NCBI RefSeq assembly: GCF_042477335.2
Contig: NC_091254.1
Span: 95,631,501 to 95,695,500 of the forward strand
Source of the DNA: Ovis canadensis
Lineage: Eukaryota > Chordata > Mammalia > Artiodactyla > Bovidae
Reading direction: 5' to 3'
DNA: 64,000 nt
The position numbers and the translations under genes are program-made. Positions within the stretch are counted from its first letter, which is position 1. Each line of letters begins with the position of its first letter. The notes under the pieces were generated by a model, which saw only the letters and a list, made by a program, of their open reading frames with translations, was not told where the DNA came from and did no database searches. Shown here one piece after another: positions 12,592-24,100 of this stretch.

Positions 12592-12936
12592 GTCGCTTCA
12601 GTCGTGTCCGACTCTGTGCGACCCCATAGACGGCAGCCCACCAGGCTCCCCCGTCCCTGGGATTCTCCAGGCAAGAACACTGGAGTGGGTTGCCTTTTCC
12701 TTCTCCAATGCATGAAAGTGAAAAGTGAAAGTGAAGTTGCTCAGTCGTGTCCGACTCTTAGCGACCCCATGGACTGCAGCCCACCAGGCTCCTCCGTCCA
12801 TGGGATTTTCCAGGCAAGAGTACTGGAGTGCGGTGCCATTGCCTTCTCCGGAGATCTTCCCAGACCAGGGATCAAACCCCTTTCTCTTACATCGGCAGGC
12901 GGATTCTTCACCACTGAGCCACCAGGGAAGCCTGGG
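12325..12936 (-). repeat. CHR-type SINE split by a Bov-A2
   Basis: 12325-12554 is the antisense GC-rich CHR body and 12861-12936 is its tRNA-derived head, ending CCACCAGGGAAGCC. They join correctly once the Bov-A2 insert is removed. Confidence 0.85.
12555..12850 (-). repeat. Bov-A2 SINE with (CAG)11 3' tail
   Basis: The target duplication GAGATCTTCC lies at 12545-12554 and 12851-12860. The 3' tail in sense orientation is an uninterrupted (CAG)11, read as (CTG)11 at 12558-12590 on the plus strand. Confidence 0.93.
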
Positions 12937-13607
12937 AGCTCTTACCCTGAAGAAAAACAATGTGTTCAAGCCGTTTTTAATGTTACTGAATAGTAACATT
13001 CCTCCTCGTGGTTCTGAATTTGAAAGCTGGAACGGCTGACTCTAAGTGCCTCAGTAGCATCAGTGGAACCTGCTTTGTCGTGTGCTCCTTCCCGTGAGTA
13101 CCATACTATTCTGAGAAGCAAGGAGACACACCATGCCCCCCGTGAAGGAATGTGTGACATGAAGTGTCACTTTATCACCAATGGAAAATGCAGCTATTTT
13201 CGCAGCACATGGAAGGTGGCACAAATACCTTGAAATGTCATCACCACTCATCACTACTCCTGAGTTACATGCAGACCTTGCTATTCAATGAGTTAATAAA
13301 GAAGAGACCCTGAGATTACTATAACCCAGCCATTCTGATGTTTTAGTAACTCTGTTTCTTGATATCTGGTTTCCTTTGACAACTCCGTTTCAATAGAATT
13401 GGTTTGGAAACATAGTGGGACCCTATGGTCCTTCCCGCGACATGTTTTCCACCTGCCTTTTGCCTGTGGGAAAACTTTAGCCAGAGAAAAATTTAAATGA
13501 GAGAAAGGAGAAAAGGCAGAAACAAAGAAAATCAGTCCGACAAAACTAGATAATAATAGTTCAATCATTAAGAATAATCAAGGACCTTCATTTCCTCTTC
13601 ATGGGCT
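12937..13607. other. intergenic unique sequence
   Basis: No repeat or gene is recognised. Confidence 0.4.
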
Positions 13608-14074
13608 ATGGACAATATTCTGAGCCATATCCTGGGAGCTGTCTTGTAGATACTGAAACCCCCAGCAGATGGGAGAAGTTACATGGTGACCAGGTCTTAG
13701 CCATGACCAAAGCTGTCACAGTTCTGAGAACTGGCCTCAAAGACATGGGGCCAAGCCGACCCTCGAACCGAAGGCCGACTGTCCTTAAAACCATCAGGAT
13801 GATGCTGGTCAGACCGCCAATGACCAGTGACAAGACAAGGGTTGGGGCTGACCGTGCTGTTTCTGCACAGAACCCCTCCCTCAGCCTATGAAAGCTCTCG
13901 TCCCCTGGTTGTCAGTGGGGCAGGGGGGAGGACTGAACAGGCATTCGCCCTCCACCAACCCCCAATTTGCCGGCATCCAAAATAAAGCAAATTTTTCTTT
14001 CCACCAAGCAACCGTGCCTCTTTATTGCCTTTAGAGTGGTGAACAGGCAGATCCCACTTTCAGCTGCAGTGTCT
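13608..14074 (+). repeat. probable solo LTR of an old endogenous retrovirus
   Basis: A non-coding block of about 465 bp contains a poly(A) signal (AATAAAGCAAA at 13981) followed by TTTCTTTCCACCAAGC and CCTCTTTATTGCCTTTAGAG, an arrangement typical of ERV1-type LTR R/U5 regions. No gag, pol or env remnant adjoins it. The borders and exact family are uncertain. Confidence 0.55.
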
Positions 14075-14640
14075 TTGGTATCTTATATTTTTATGCAATG
14101 GGTTTTAAAATATTGTTCCTAGGAGGGACCCTTAAGCTTCACCAGATTGCTAGCAGGGTCTTTGGCTCAGCAGTCGGTTAAGTCTTTTCACTGCCTCTCT
14201 CGGGTACAGAAGTGGCTCCTTCTCAGCTGTGAAGCAGCCTTCTTGAAATTGGGCAACTGGTTCCTCCTCCTTCCCTAGGGTGGCTGACTGGCTGGTACCT
14301 GAGGCCAGCCTGGCGAGGGGCGGGCCGTGCCCAGTCTGGAGTCCACCTGGCTTCACCTGGGAGGATGGCCCCCCAGCACTGAGTCCGCTGAGTGCCCGGC
14401 CGAGGCACATGACAGGCGAGGGCCCCTGGCTTCCTTCACAAACCCCAGGCTCCCCCCATGCGTCTCCTGCTCTGCCTCTGACTTCTGGTTTCCCAGCCGC
14501 GGTCTGACTCCCGTCTGTCAGCTCTGCGGTTTCCATCTCGGCTTTGACTCATCTTCCGAGGCCTGACTTCCACTACCCGCCTGCTCCTTGACTCAGCCCA
14601 TCTTTCTAGAAATGACACGTCTGACCAGCTCGACTTCTCT
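14075..14640. other. intergenic unique, GC-rich
   Basis: No repeat is recognised. The sequence is C/T-rich on the plus strand, with no exon-like signal. Confidence 0.35.
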
Positions 14641-14765
14641 CTCTTTTAAAGATATAATTGACACATAACATTATATTGGTTTCAGGTGTACAACATCATG
14701 ATCATTTTAATGAGCCTAGTTAACACCCATCATCACACTTAGTTACACACACTTTTTTTCTTCTT
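14641..14765 (-). repeat. L1 3' fragment
   Basis: GATATAATTGACACATAACA followed by TTTCAGGTGTACAACATCAT is an old L1 3' region in antisense. Confidence 0.7.
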
Positions 14766-14817
14766 GTGGTGAAAGCTTTTAAGATCTAGTCTCTTAGCAA
14801 CTTTCGAGTATGTGATG

Positions 14818-15030
14818 TGCATATGTACCCGCTCACTCAGTCGTGTCCAACTCTTAGCAACCCAAGGACTGTAGCTCTCCCGGTTCCTCTGTCCATGGGA
14901 TCTCCCAGGCAAGAATACTGCAGTGGGTTGCCACTCCCTACTCCAAGGGATCTTCCCAGCCCAGGGATCGAACCTGCATCTCCTGCTTTGGCAGATGGAT
15001 TCTCCCCCACTAGCACCACCTGGGAAGCCC
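14818..15030 (-). repeat. Bov-tA SINE
   Basis: Antisense copy ending in CCACCTGGGAAGCCCC. Confidence 0.92.
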
Positions 15031-15062
15031 CACGCATGCAGCACAGTGAATTTTACTAGGTA

Positions 15063-15645
15063 AAGTTCAGTCACTCAGTTGTGTCCGACTCTTTCTGACC
15101 CCATGGACTGTAGCACGCCAGGCCTCCCTGTCCATCACCAACTCCTGGAATTTACTCAAACTGATGTCCATTGAGTTGGTGATGCCATACAACCATCTCA
15201 TCCTCTGTTGTCCCCTTCTCCTCCTGCCTTCAATCTTTCACAGCATCAGGGTCTTTTCCAGTGAGTTGGTTCTGGTTCTTCCCATCAGGTGGCCAAAGTA
15301 TTGGAGCTTCAGCTTCAGCATCAGTCCTTCCAATGAATATTCAGGACTGATCTTCTTTAGGATGGACTGGTTGGATCTCCTTGCAGTCCAAGGGACTCTC
15401 AAGAATCTTCTCCAACACCACAGTTCAAAAGCATCAATTCTTTGGCTCTCAGCCTTCTTCATGGCCCAGCTCTCACATGCACACATGACTACTGGAAAAG
15501 CCAAAGCTTTGTCTGTACAGACCATTGCTGGCAAAGTGGTATCTGTGCTTTTTTGTACGCTGCCTAGGTTGGCCGTGGCTTTTCTCCCATGGAGCAGGCA
15601 TCTTTCAATCTCACGGCTGCAGTCAGTGTGCACGGTGATTCAGGC
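15063..15645 (-). mobile_element. BovB LINE 3' end (truncated)
   Basis: The sequence starts at the BovB 3' terminus (GTTCAGTCACTCAGTTGTG). The minus strand encodes the BovB ORF C-terminal remnant, including RIDAFELWCWRR and RSNQSILK. The copy is 5'-truncated and carries in-frame damage. Confidence 0.92.
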
Positions 15646-16079
15646 TTGCCTCCCTCTGAAGCTCCTTTCAGCTCCCTTTAGTGGAGCTGGGGTGGGGGAG
15701 GGGGGGTCTGATGTGGGTCCTCAAGTCCTCTGGATGACCAGGAACTCATCACCCTTTTTCCTGCCTCGGCTGCAGCTGCCCTGAAGCATCTTCTCCTTGG
15801 GGCCGAGTTACCCGTGTCCACCTGTGACATGGCTGCCCGGGGTGATGCCTGTATAGCTGCTGCATGAGGGGATCCCGGGGTGCTGTCGCCCCCGTGGAAG
15901 ACTCTGCTGCCTTGTCGGTCAGTGCTGCCTCATCAGTGCCCACGTGGGCCTTCCGGGGTGCTCCTGGCACGGTGCCCGGGGGGTGGTTGGCAGGCTGAGA
16001 TGTTTTCTGAATTGAAGTGAGGCCTTGGGCTCTCACCAGGCAGCAGAGACTTCAGTCAAATTGCTCTTCTTCTTCTTCT
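15646..16079. other. intergenic unique, GC-rich
   Basis: I see no repeat or gene. Long open frames reflect base composition. Confidence 0.35.
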
Positions 16080-16269
16080 TTTAAAATATTCTTTTATTTA
16101 TCTGGCTGCACCAGGTCTTAGCTGCAGCACGTGGGATCTTCCATTTTCATTGCGGCATACAAGATCTTCCACTGCAGGCACTTGGGAACTAACTCCCTGA
16201 CCAGGGATTGAACCCAGGCCCCCTACATTGGGAATGCAGTGTTAGCCACTGGGTCACCAGGGAAGTCCC
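16080..16269 (-). repeat. CHR-type SINE
   Basis: Antisense copy ending in GTCACCAGGGAAGTCCC. Confidence 0.85.
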
Positions 16270-16885
16270 ACATTGCTCCACCAATTGGTACACTGCTTTG
16301 ATTTCGGCCGCTTGCCCAGGACTTTGACGGGAGTGTGTGAGGGTTAGGCCAGGGGCCTCCAGAGGGGGCAGACTGTCACGGTCTGGATCAGGCCTCATCA
16401 GGACCTCAGCCAGGGGCCTTGGACCAAATTGCTGAACCCCGTCTCATCCTGGTTTGCTGACGATCCTTCCCTAGGAAGCTCCTCGGCTCATTGCAGACGT
16501 CAGCCAGTGCCCCCGGCCCTCCAGCTGCCCTAGACAGGCCCGAACCCTGGAGTGATGATCATGCCCGGGCTGGGTACCACCTCATGCTGGTGTGATGAAG
16601 CAGCATCCTGGAATAGCCTCCAGGGCCCCAAAGTTCAATTAAACAGAGAACAGAGTCGGCAGAGGCTTTGGAGGAGCTCTTCGTAACAGAGATGAGGCTT
16701 GTGGTTTCTGTAAAGTGAAGCCTTGCCAATATTCTTTTCATTGGCATATTGTGCTAATAATAGATGGTTTGGAAGCCGTGTCAGTTTGTAAGCTGGTAAG
16801 TTGATTATTAAGACAAGCGCTGTGGGAGCTTCCGACTATTACGTACAAGTGCAATTTTTAATGGTTGCCCGATTTTTAACCAGGG

Positions 16886-17098
16886 GGCTTCCCTGGTGAC
16901 TCAGACGGTAAAGAATCTGCCTGTAGTGCAGGAGATATGGGTTTGATCCCTGGGTCAGGAAGATCTCCTGGAGGAAGGAATGGCAGCTCACTCCAGTATT
17001 CTTGCCTGGAGCATTCCATGGACAGAGGAGTATGGTCGGCTACAGTCCAAGGAGTTTCAAAGAGTTGGACACGACTTAGTGACTAACACAACAACAAT
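16886..17098 (+). repeat. Bov-tA SINE
   Basis: Plus copy from GGCTTCCCTGGTGACTCAG to the ACAACAACAA tail. Confidence 0.93.
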
Positions 17099-17315
17099 TT
17101 TTAATGAGAAGCATAAGGTAGCAAGAGCATTCATCCTCAGCTCTGATTTTTAAAATCATTATGTCGTTCAGCTGAAACTAATATATTTCGGTTATGTCTC
17201 CTTAAAAAATAGATAAATAACTGTATCTTTACAAACTCACTGAATCTGCCGCATGGAAATATAACAATGAGAATAGTAATAAAATCTAGCAATCTTTCTA
17301 CAGACAAAATGATTC

Positions 17316-17430
17316 TTTTTAATTTTATTTTGCTCACATTGTGAGTCATGTGGGATCTTAGTTCCCTGACCAGGACTCGAACTTGTGTCCCTGAAGTGGA
17401 GCCTCAACCACCGGACACCAAGCAAGTCCC
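17316..17430 (-). repeat. CHR-type SINE fragment
   Basis: Antisense head region with GATCTTAGTTCCCTGACCAG and an end similar to CCAGGGAAGTCCC. Confidence 0.75.
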
Positions 17431-18027
17431 GACAACATTATTTCAAGAACTTTCCTTTTTTATTGTATTACCCCCTCTGCCATCATGATGACTCTGTGAG
17501 ATTGGTACTATCAGTTCCCTCACTTTAGAGGGGGGGAAAGTGAGGCCTGGGTCCATTTAGAAACCTGTACTCATTGTGAGCCAAGATTGAAGAAGTATAA
17601 GCATGTGGATACAAGAATATTTCTCTTGGTTCAAGGCTCTGATGGCCTTCCCTGAACATCCATCTTATCTCGAACTCTTTTTGAAAACTGTCAAACTCCT
17701 CTATCAGTGATTTTCAAATTGTGGGTTTTGATCCCATAGGAAATTGGGAAAAGTTGCAAGATACATGTATTGAGTTAGACTCTTTGTTGTTGTTCAGCCT
17801 TCTAGTTCATACTTTATTGTTTTTCATTGTTCTTGTACACTGAAACCGAAGCTTATTAACTCAAATGGAAGAAGAAATGGTGTATAATAAAACTGTCAAA
17901 TATAGAGATCTCCATACAATATAAACAGACATAGCAAGACTAAAAACTTCCATTTCCTATGATACTGAAGGCAAGTACCTAATATAGGCTTTATATAAAA
18001 TTGTCAAAATGTAATTTGGTATATTTG
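17431..18027. other. intergenic unique sequence
   Basis: No repeat or gene is recognised. Confidence 0.35.
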
Positions 18028-18222
18028 GCCTTCCCAGGTGGCACTAGGGGTAAAGAACCTGCCTCCCAATGCAGGAAATGGAGGAAACATGAGTTCGATC
18101 TCTGGGTCAAGAAGACCCCCTGGAGGAGGGCATGGCAACCCACTCCAGTGTTCTTGCCTGAGGAATCCCACAGACAGAGGAGCCTGGTAGGCTGTTGAGT
18201 CCATAGGGTTGCAAAGAGTCAT
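18028..18222 (+). repeat. Bov-tA SINE
   Basis: Plus copy with head CCTTCCCAGGTGGCACTAGG and body to AAAGAGTCATA. Confidence 0.9.
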
Positions 18223-19195
18223 AAAGAACAGACTTTTGGACTCAGTGGGAAGAAGGAGAGGGTGGGATGATTTGAGAGACTAGCATCGAAACATAGGCAT
18301 GACCATATATAAAATAGATAACCAGTTCATGTTTGATTTTTTTAATGAAATAGAACAAAAGGTATGTAAAAAGCAGATTACATCTCAATAGTGAATGTCT
18401 CATGAAACTTTCCTTCAGTTTTGTGTGTGTGTGTGTGTGAAGTAACAATGTACCAGTAACATATAGCTGCGTTACAGTGGAAAGAACTTCACAAGCTGTG
18501 TGGCCAGCCTGCACTCAGCCCGGGGCAGCACTGTGAGACGTGAACTCTTGCTGAATTAACTGGACCCTGCCTGAAAATGCTCACCTGGTTCCTTACCCTG
18601 ATCTGAGCTCAGGTATTCTACTCCTTTGCCTCTGGAGCACAATGACAGCTATCTGTCTGTCTCTTTCCTGGTGAGAGCCAAGCGTACTATCTTCATGGCA
18701 GGAGTTAAACACGGAACCCCAAGAAATGAATCCACACACACAGCGTGACTCGCTTATGATGGTAATCGCAAGGGAGCTATGGCAACCGGCTCCTCTCCTG
18801 CCCTTTTCCCTCCCATCTCCTGAACAGATCTGCACCGGCATTTAGCCTAAAGTGACTCTCACTAAACTGGCAGCTAGATCCTGGCTGTTTGGAGCCTTTG
18901 TAAATGTCATTTACTGGTGGTCGAGGTCCCAGGAGCAGCAGCCTTTATGGAGACCTTGTCTCACCCTCCCTTGGGTTACAATTAGGAGCATCCTTGCAGG
19001 GGTTCAAAAGCTTCTTGGTGATTGGCTAAGCCATCTTCATCCTGTATCCCTTCTACTTCTGGTTTAGAAGTCGGCATGGTTGCAGTTTATTGCTTCTTTG
19101 TTGAATTTGTGGGACTTCGCTTCCGGTGTAGGCAGACGTTGTGAATCATAATTTGGACAGAGTTATTTTAAAAATACAATTAATAATTACTTGAA
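18223..19195. other. intergenic unique sequence with a short (GT)n
   Basis: (TG)8-9 lies at 18421-18438. Nothing else is recognised. Confidence 0.4.
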
Positions 19196-19706
19196 CCCTA
19201 GACAGCATATTAAAAAGCAGAGACATTACTTTGTCAACAAAGGTCCGTCTAGTCAAGGCTATGGTTTTTCCAGCAGTCATGTGTGGATGTGAGAGTTGGA
19301 CTGTGAAGAAAGCTGAGCGCCAAAGAATTGATGCTTTTGACTGTGGTGTCAGAGAAGACTCTTGAGAGTCCCTTGGACTGCAAGGAGATCCAACCAGTCC
19401 ATCCTAAAAGAGATCAGTCCTGGATGTTCATTGGAAGGACAGATGCTGAAGCTGAAGCTCCAGTACTTTGGCCACCTGATGTGAAGAACTGATTCATTTT
19501 TGAAAAGACCCTGATGCTGGGAAAGATTGAAGGCAGGAGGAGAAGGGGACAACAGAGGATGAGATGATTGGATGGCATCACCGAATCGATGGACATGAGT
19601 TTGGGTAAACTCTGGGAGTTGATGATGGACAGGGAGGCCTGGTGTGCTGCAGCTCATGGGGTCGCGAAGAGTCGGACATGACTGAGCAACTGAACTGAAC
19701 TGAATA
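19196..19706 (+). mobile_element. BovB LINE 3' end (truncated)
   Basis: Plus-strand copy from CCTAGACAGCATATTAAAAA to the GAACTGAACTGAA terminus. Its coding remnant is interrupted. Confidence 0.93.
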
Positions 19707-20194
19707 AGAAGTAATCTATAGCATAACACATAGCATGCTTTGAGACTTGTTGGGTTCATTATCCCGAGAGAGCTGTGCTAAAGAATAAAAAGCATCCTGA
19801 AGAACACAAAACGCTGCTTCCTCTTAAGCTGTATTGTTTCAGCCTGATGCTGCAACCTGACCCTCATACGTTCTCAGGACCCTGAAACTTTTCTGGCTGT
19901 GCTGGACTCAGCAGCAACACAGGCTGTTCACATGCCAGCCCTTTGTGGGAATAGCCTTGTGACTGTGTTTTTGTTACATATTTATCACAAAATTTGCAAG
20001 TATGAATCATTGGCAGAATATGTCCAAGGAAATTCCCAGCCGTTATCAGGTTGGGAGATATATATACCCTTGGCCACGACAGCACCTCCTTGCAGATCCC
20101 CCTGAACATTTAATGCTGCCTCCCAGACAAGCAGGGCAAAACCTCTTCCCGAGCCGCATTTCTCATCAAACTCATCATTTTTTTGCCTTCGTAA

Positions 20195-20440
20195 CAGTAA
20201 CTGCCTGCATTTCATCAGCGCGCATGCTATCCGCCGTGCTCTTGGACTATGACACCCCTCTCGCAGTCACTGACTCGTTTCAGTCCTGTGCAGCACTTAG
20301 TATGACTATGGCCATTTTATAGTGAGAAAACCGAGTGCTTTCTGAGGTCACAACAATTAAGCTGCCGTCTGGAAGACAGACCAAAATCTGCGGGATTCCA
20401 GGCCCTGCTCTGAGCTGTGCATTGCTCTGTCTGTCTGTCC
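20195..20440 (+). repeat. MIR SINE
   Basis: GGCCATTTTATAGTGAGAAA, then GAGGTCACAACAATTAAGC, match the diverged mammalian MIR core and 3' part. Confidence 0.65.
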
Positions 20441-20871
20441 AAGTCCTAGCCTGACACCCAGCAACCCAGCGCCAAAGGACAGCCTGCTGCATTAAAACTT
20501 TATAACTTATTGCCTCTCACACTGGGGCTTCTTGGTGCTTTTGTAGGACAATATAGTCAATGGTTTAATCTGCCCAAATAACATAATCTCTTTACCCAGT
20601 GTCAAAACATAATTTTTCCAAAAATAGGTGGACTCATGCTTCTATAATCAATAGAAAAATGGACACACAGTTATAATTAATATTCTATTTCAAAGGCACA
20701 TAGGGGGTAAATGATAAAAAAGACATCTTTTGTTTAATGAAGTCTAAATATATTGCTCATATGGATAAAGATATAGACTCTTCAAGAAAACAGTCACAGA
20801 TGGAAAAGGATAAATATTCCCTAATATTAAAGACAATAGACACACATTAAAGCTTTTACTTAATTCATTCA

Positions 20872-21068
20872 TGGCATCTGTCTGCCAGTGCAGGAAATGC
20901 AAGAGACTTGGGTTTGACCCCTGGGTTGGGAAGATCCCCTGGAGGAGGAAATGGCAACCCACTCCAGTATTCTTGCCTGGGAAATCCCATGAATGGAGGA
21001 GCCTGGCAGGCTATCGACAGGGTCACAAAAGAGTCAGACACAACTTAGTGACTAAATAACAACAACAA
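20872..21068 (+). repeat. Bov-tA SINE, 5'-truncated
   Basis: It starts within the head (CATCTGTCTGCCAGTGCAGG) and ends in ACTAAATAACAACAACAAAA. Confidence 0.9.
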
Positions 21069-21231
21069 AAAATAAACAAGTGTTGTATCTGGTTATCTGA
21101 GCGGGTGCTGTTCGGACGATGCGTGTTTGTGTGCCCGCCCGTGCTTGAGTCTTTGCTTTAAGTATATATGTATCAAGTCCGTTAAGTTGAACTTGTATAT
21201 ACATCTGCTATATATGCTGTATATGTATACG

Positions 21232-21233
<2 letters not shown>

Positions 21234-21269
<36 letters not shown>

Positions 21270-21275
21270 ACATAT
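21234..21275. repeat. (CA)n microsatellite
   Basis: About 15 CA units are followed by interrupted TACACA repeats. Confidence 0.95.
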
Positions 21276-21416
21276 ACACATTGGCTTCAAGTTCAACTTC
21301 AAGTATAAATGCATGGCCATAGGTTTAAATAGTCAAGACAGAAAAGTAAAGTGCAAAGAAAGTTTGTTCTCTCCTTACTCTGGCAAAAAATTGGTCATGG
21401 TTTTCCCCTTCATTTT

Positions 21417-21716
21417 GCTGTTGTTCAGTCGCTAAGTCATGTCTGACTCATTGAGACCCCGTGGACTGCAGCACACCAGGCTTCCCTGTCCTTCACTATC
21501 TCTGGGTGAGTGAAGTCGCTCTGTCGTATCTGACTCTTTGCAACCTCATGGACTGTAGCCTACCAGGCTCCTCCGTCCATGGGATTTTCCAGGCAAGAAT
21601 ACTGGAGTGGGTTGCCATTTCCTTCTCCAGGGGATCTTCCCGACCCAGTGATCGAACCCAGGTCTCCCGCATTATAGGCAGACGCTTTTACCATCTCAGC
21701 CAACAGGGAAGTCCCA
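21417..21716 (-). repeat. Bov-A2/Bov-tA dimer SINE
   Basis: Two antisense Bov-A bodies, joined near 21510, end in CAGCCAACAGGGAAGTCCC. Confidence 0.9.
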
Positions 21717-21971
21717 TCTCCGGGTGTGTGTGTGTTTGTGTGTGGATACAAAGTTGCTATGTATGTTATGTAATGTCTTTAATATGAATGCTTTGTATGC
21801 CCATTGAAAGACACAAAGATTTTAAAGAAAAAAAATCAGCAATTCAGGGTGACTTGTGGTCAAGAGTAAAATCCATCAGAAGCCAAGCCTTGGGATGGGC
21901 TGTTTTGATACAGACACACTTCAGAGATCACTGCACAGGGCCTATTGTCTTCCAGACTCACTGACGTATGG

Positions 21972-22182
21972 TGAAGTGAAGTGAAGGGAAGTGGAGTCGC
22001 TCAGTCGTGTCCGACTCTTTGCGACTCCATGGACTATAGCCCACTAGGCTCCTCTGTCCATATAATTCTCCAGGCAAGAGTAGTGGAGTGGGTTGCCATT
22101 TCTTCCTCCAAGAGACATCCCGACCCAGGGATTGAACCCGGGTCTCCCACATTGCAGTCAGACACTTTACCATCTGAGCCCA
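21972..22182 (-). repeat. Bov-tA SINE
   Basis: Antisense copy from GTGAAGTGAAGGGAAGTGGA to CCATCTGAGCCCAC. Confidence 0.92.
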
Positions 22183-22187
22183 CTAAT

Positions 22188-22312
22188 CTTCACAACAGCT
22201 CTCAAGATGGGCGTTAATGGACCTCTTTTCATTGATGAAGAAACCAGAGGTTCCAGGAGGTTAAGTACCTAGATGCGCAGCCAATCAGCAGCGGGGCCAG
22301 AGTCGCCCGTAG
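22188..22312 (+). repeat. MIR SINE
   Basis: CTTCACAACAGCTCTCAAGA, GATGAAGAAACCAGAGG and AGGTTAAGTACCTAG match the MIR core in order. Confidence 0.75.
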
Positions 22313-23269
22313 CCAATGGGAACGCGCTCTGAACTACGATTCATGGAAGCTGTGCTGATAACAGCAAGGCTTTTCTGAAAGAGTCCCTTTATATCGGGTG
22401 CCACGTACCACAATTTGGGTTGAACAGGGAGGTCCCGCCTGGCAGATCCTACACAATGCAGCGAGGGGAACATCCCCAGGGGTGAGCACCATTGCACCCA
22501 GCTGCACACCCCTGGATTCCAAACTCAGGGGGAGGCTGCCCTCCCAGCTCTAACCTGCTCTTCTCCCAACGTGATCTTTCCCTAATGTGTTTTGCTAATG
22601 CTCTGTTTCAGCCTCCCGTCGGTTGGATCCACGGAGCGCAAGCCCTGTGAGCTCCTTCCCTGCCTGTGGAAATTGGCAAAAAAGAAAGGGCAAGAGCCCA
22701 AAAGAAAACAAACAGGCCTCGTGTTCTCGGTTATCACCATTAGCTATGGATTGTGTGTGTGTGTCTGGAACAGTTGAAAGACTCGCCTAGTTTCTAATGC
22801 CTCTGTGAAAAAGTTGGGAATGTTCATGGCATGCAAAAGAGGAGAGAAGGAAAGAAAAACGATAATGCTTGTCCTCACTGTTCTAAGGAACCATGGCCAA
22901 AACCAACCCTACTTCTGGACAGGGAAACGCATAGTTTGAATGTTACAGAGAAGCTTTTGTTGCCAAAAAAATAATTCTGTATTGACTTGCTACAAGCTGA
23001 TTTTTATTGGGAGAAACAAGAAAAGCAGGGGTATTGTCTTCAGAAGGCCCGAGTTAAATAAACCATGTGTTTCCTGAGCAAAGCCTTCTCACTTAGAGAA
23101 ACTGCTCATCAGATTAGGCGGCTGAAATTTGGGAGTGGAGGAACTGAGATATAGGGCGACGTCAGTGGGTGTGGTTCCCGGCAGAGTGAAGTTGGCAGCG
23201 TCCTGATGGGATGAAAGGATCCGGGCAAGGAGGGCCAGACCGCTTCACCGGGAGGAGGATGGGCGAACG

Positions 23270-23381
23270 TTTAGTGTCTTAACAATTGCTCCCTAAGGAG
23301 AAGGTACTTTTTTTTTTTTTCTGTCTTGTGTATGCTGATAGAGAAGGTACTTTAAATACAGCCACACATGTGAGCAAAAAG
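23270..23381 (+). repeat. copy 1 of a 66-bp local direct duplication, with micro-insertion
   Basis: With 23310-23353 removed, this copy aligns with 24041-24100 (TTAACAATTGCT, CCTAAGGAGAAGGTACTTTAA, CAGCCACACATG) with few mismatches. Confidence 0.85.
23310..23340 (-). repeat. 20-nt + A11 micro-retroinsertion
   Basis: In sense orientation (minus) the insert is 20 nt of unknown origin followed by A11. It is flanked by the direct repeat GAGAAGGTACTT at 23298-23309 and 23341-23352. Confidence 0.65.
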
Positions 23382-23667
23382 AAGGGCATTAAACTCGTCC
23401 AGAACCAACGTCATTGTCTTGCTAAGAGCTGATCCTTTTGCGGGCCCCTCTGTGTAAAGTTTATGTTTCTGAGTCATCTGATGGGCAGACAGGCGAGGCC
23501 CAGGTGAATATTGAAGAGACCTGGAGAGGAGGTGTTTGCCCATAAACGGAGACTTTTGACGCTGAGGACAAGCTTTACTCATAGACCGCTTGGACAACTA
23601 CATAGGCAGTGCCATCTAGGGAGTCTGAGATCTAAGTTCTAGCCCTGATCAGTTCTAGCAACTGATA

Positions 23668-23877
23668 AAGCTCAGTTGCTTCTGTCTTGCCTGACTCTTT
23701 GTGACCCCATGGACTGTAGCCCACCAGGCACCTCTGTCCTTGGGATTGTTGAGGCAAGAATACTGGAGTGGGTTGCCATTTCCTTCTCCAAGGGATCTTC
23801 CTGACCCGGGAATTGAACCTGTGTCTCCTGCATTGGCGGGTGGGTTCTTTTACAGCTGAGTCATAGGGGAAGCCCAG
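23668..23877 (-). repeat. Bov-tA SINE
   Basis: Antisense copy from AAAGCTCAGTTGCTTCTG to CATAGGGGAAGCCCA. Confidence 0.9.
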
Positions 23878-24040
23878 GCATCTTCTTACTAGGAGCAAAA
23901 TATGTCTCCTTACATCGTAATCACAAAGCAAGACTGAAGGTTCTGAGCACTCTAGAAGGTACTGTGTCCTATGTAAATATAAATATGCATATTTGTGTGT
24001 GTGATATTTCTAATTCCCAGAGCTTGGCACCAGAGCAATA

Positions 24041-24100
24041 TTTAGTGCCTTAACAATTGCTACCTAAGGAGAAGGTACTTTAAACACAGCCACACATGCA
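24041..24100 (+). repeat. copy 2 of the local duplication (empty site)
   Basis: This copy shows GGAGAAGGTACTTTAAACAC without the insertion present in copy 1. Confidence 0.85.

Larger units (their letters stand above)
22313..23667. other. intergenic, mostly unique; one local duplication
   Basis: No SINE or LINE is recognised. A segment at 23270-23381 is repeated at 24041-24100. Confidence 0.45.

Noticed and set aside
12363..12999. Open frames of 60-133 codons around 12.4-13.0 kb
   Set aside because: They are translations of CHR and Bov-A2 SINEs. The Ala/Gln/Leu runs come from the CTG microsatellite.
13608..14074. An intact provirus
   Set aside because: No retroviral coding remnants or second LTR are found nearby.
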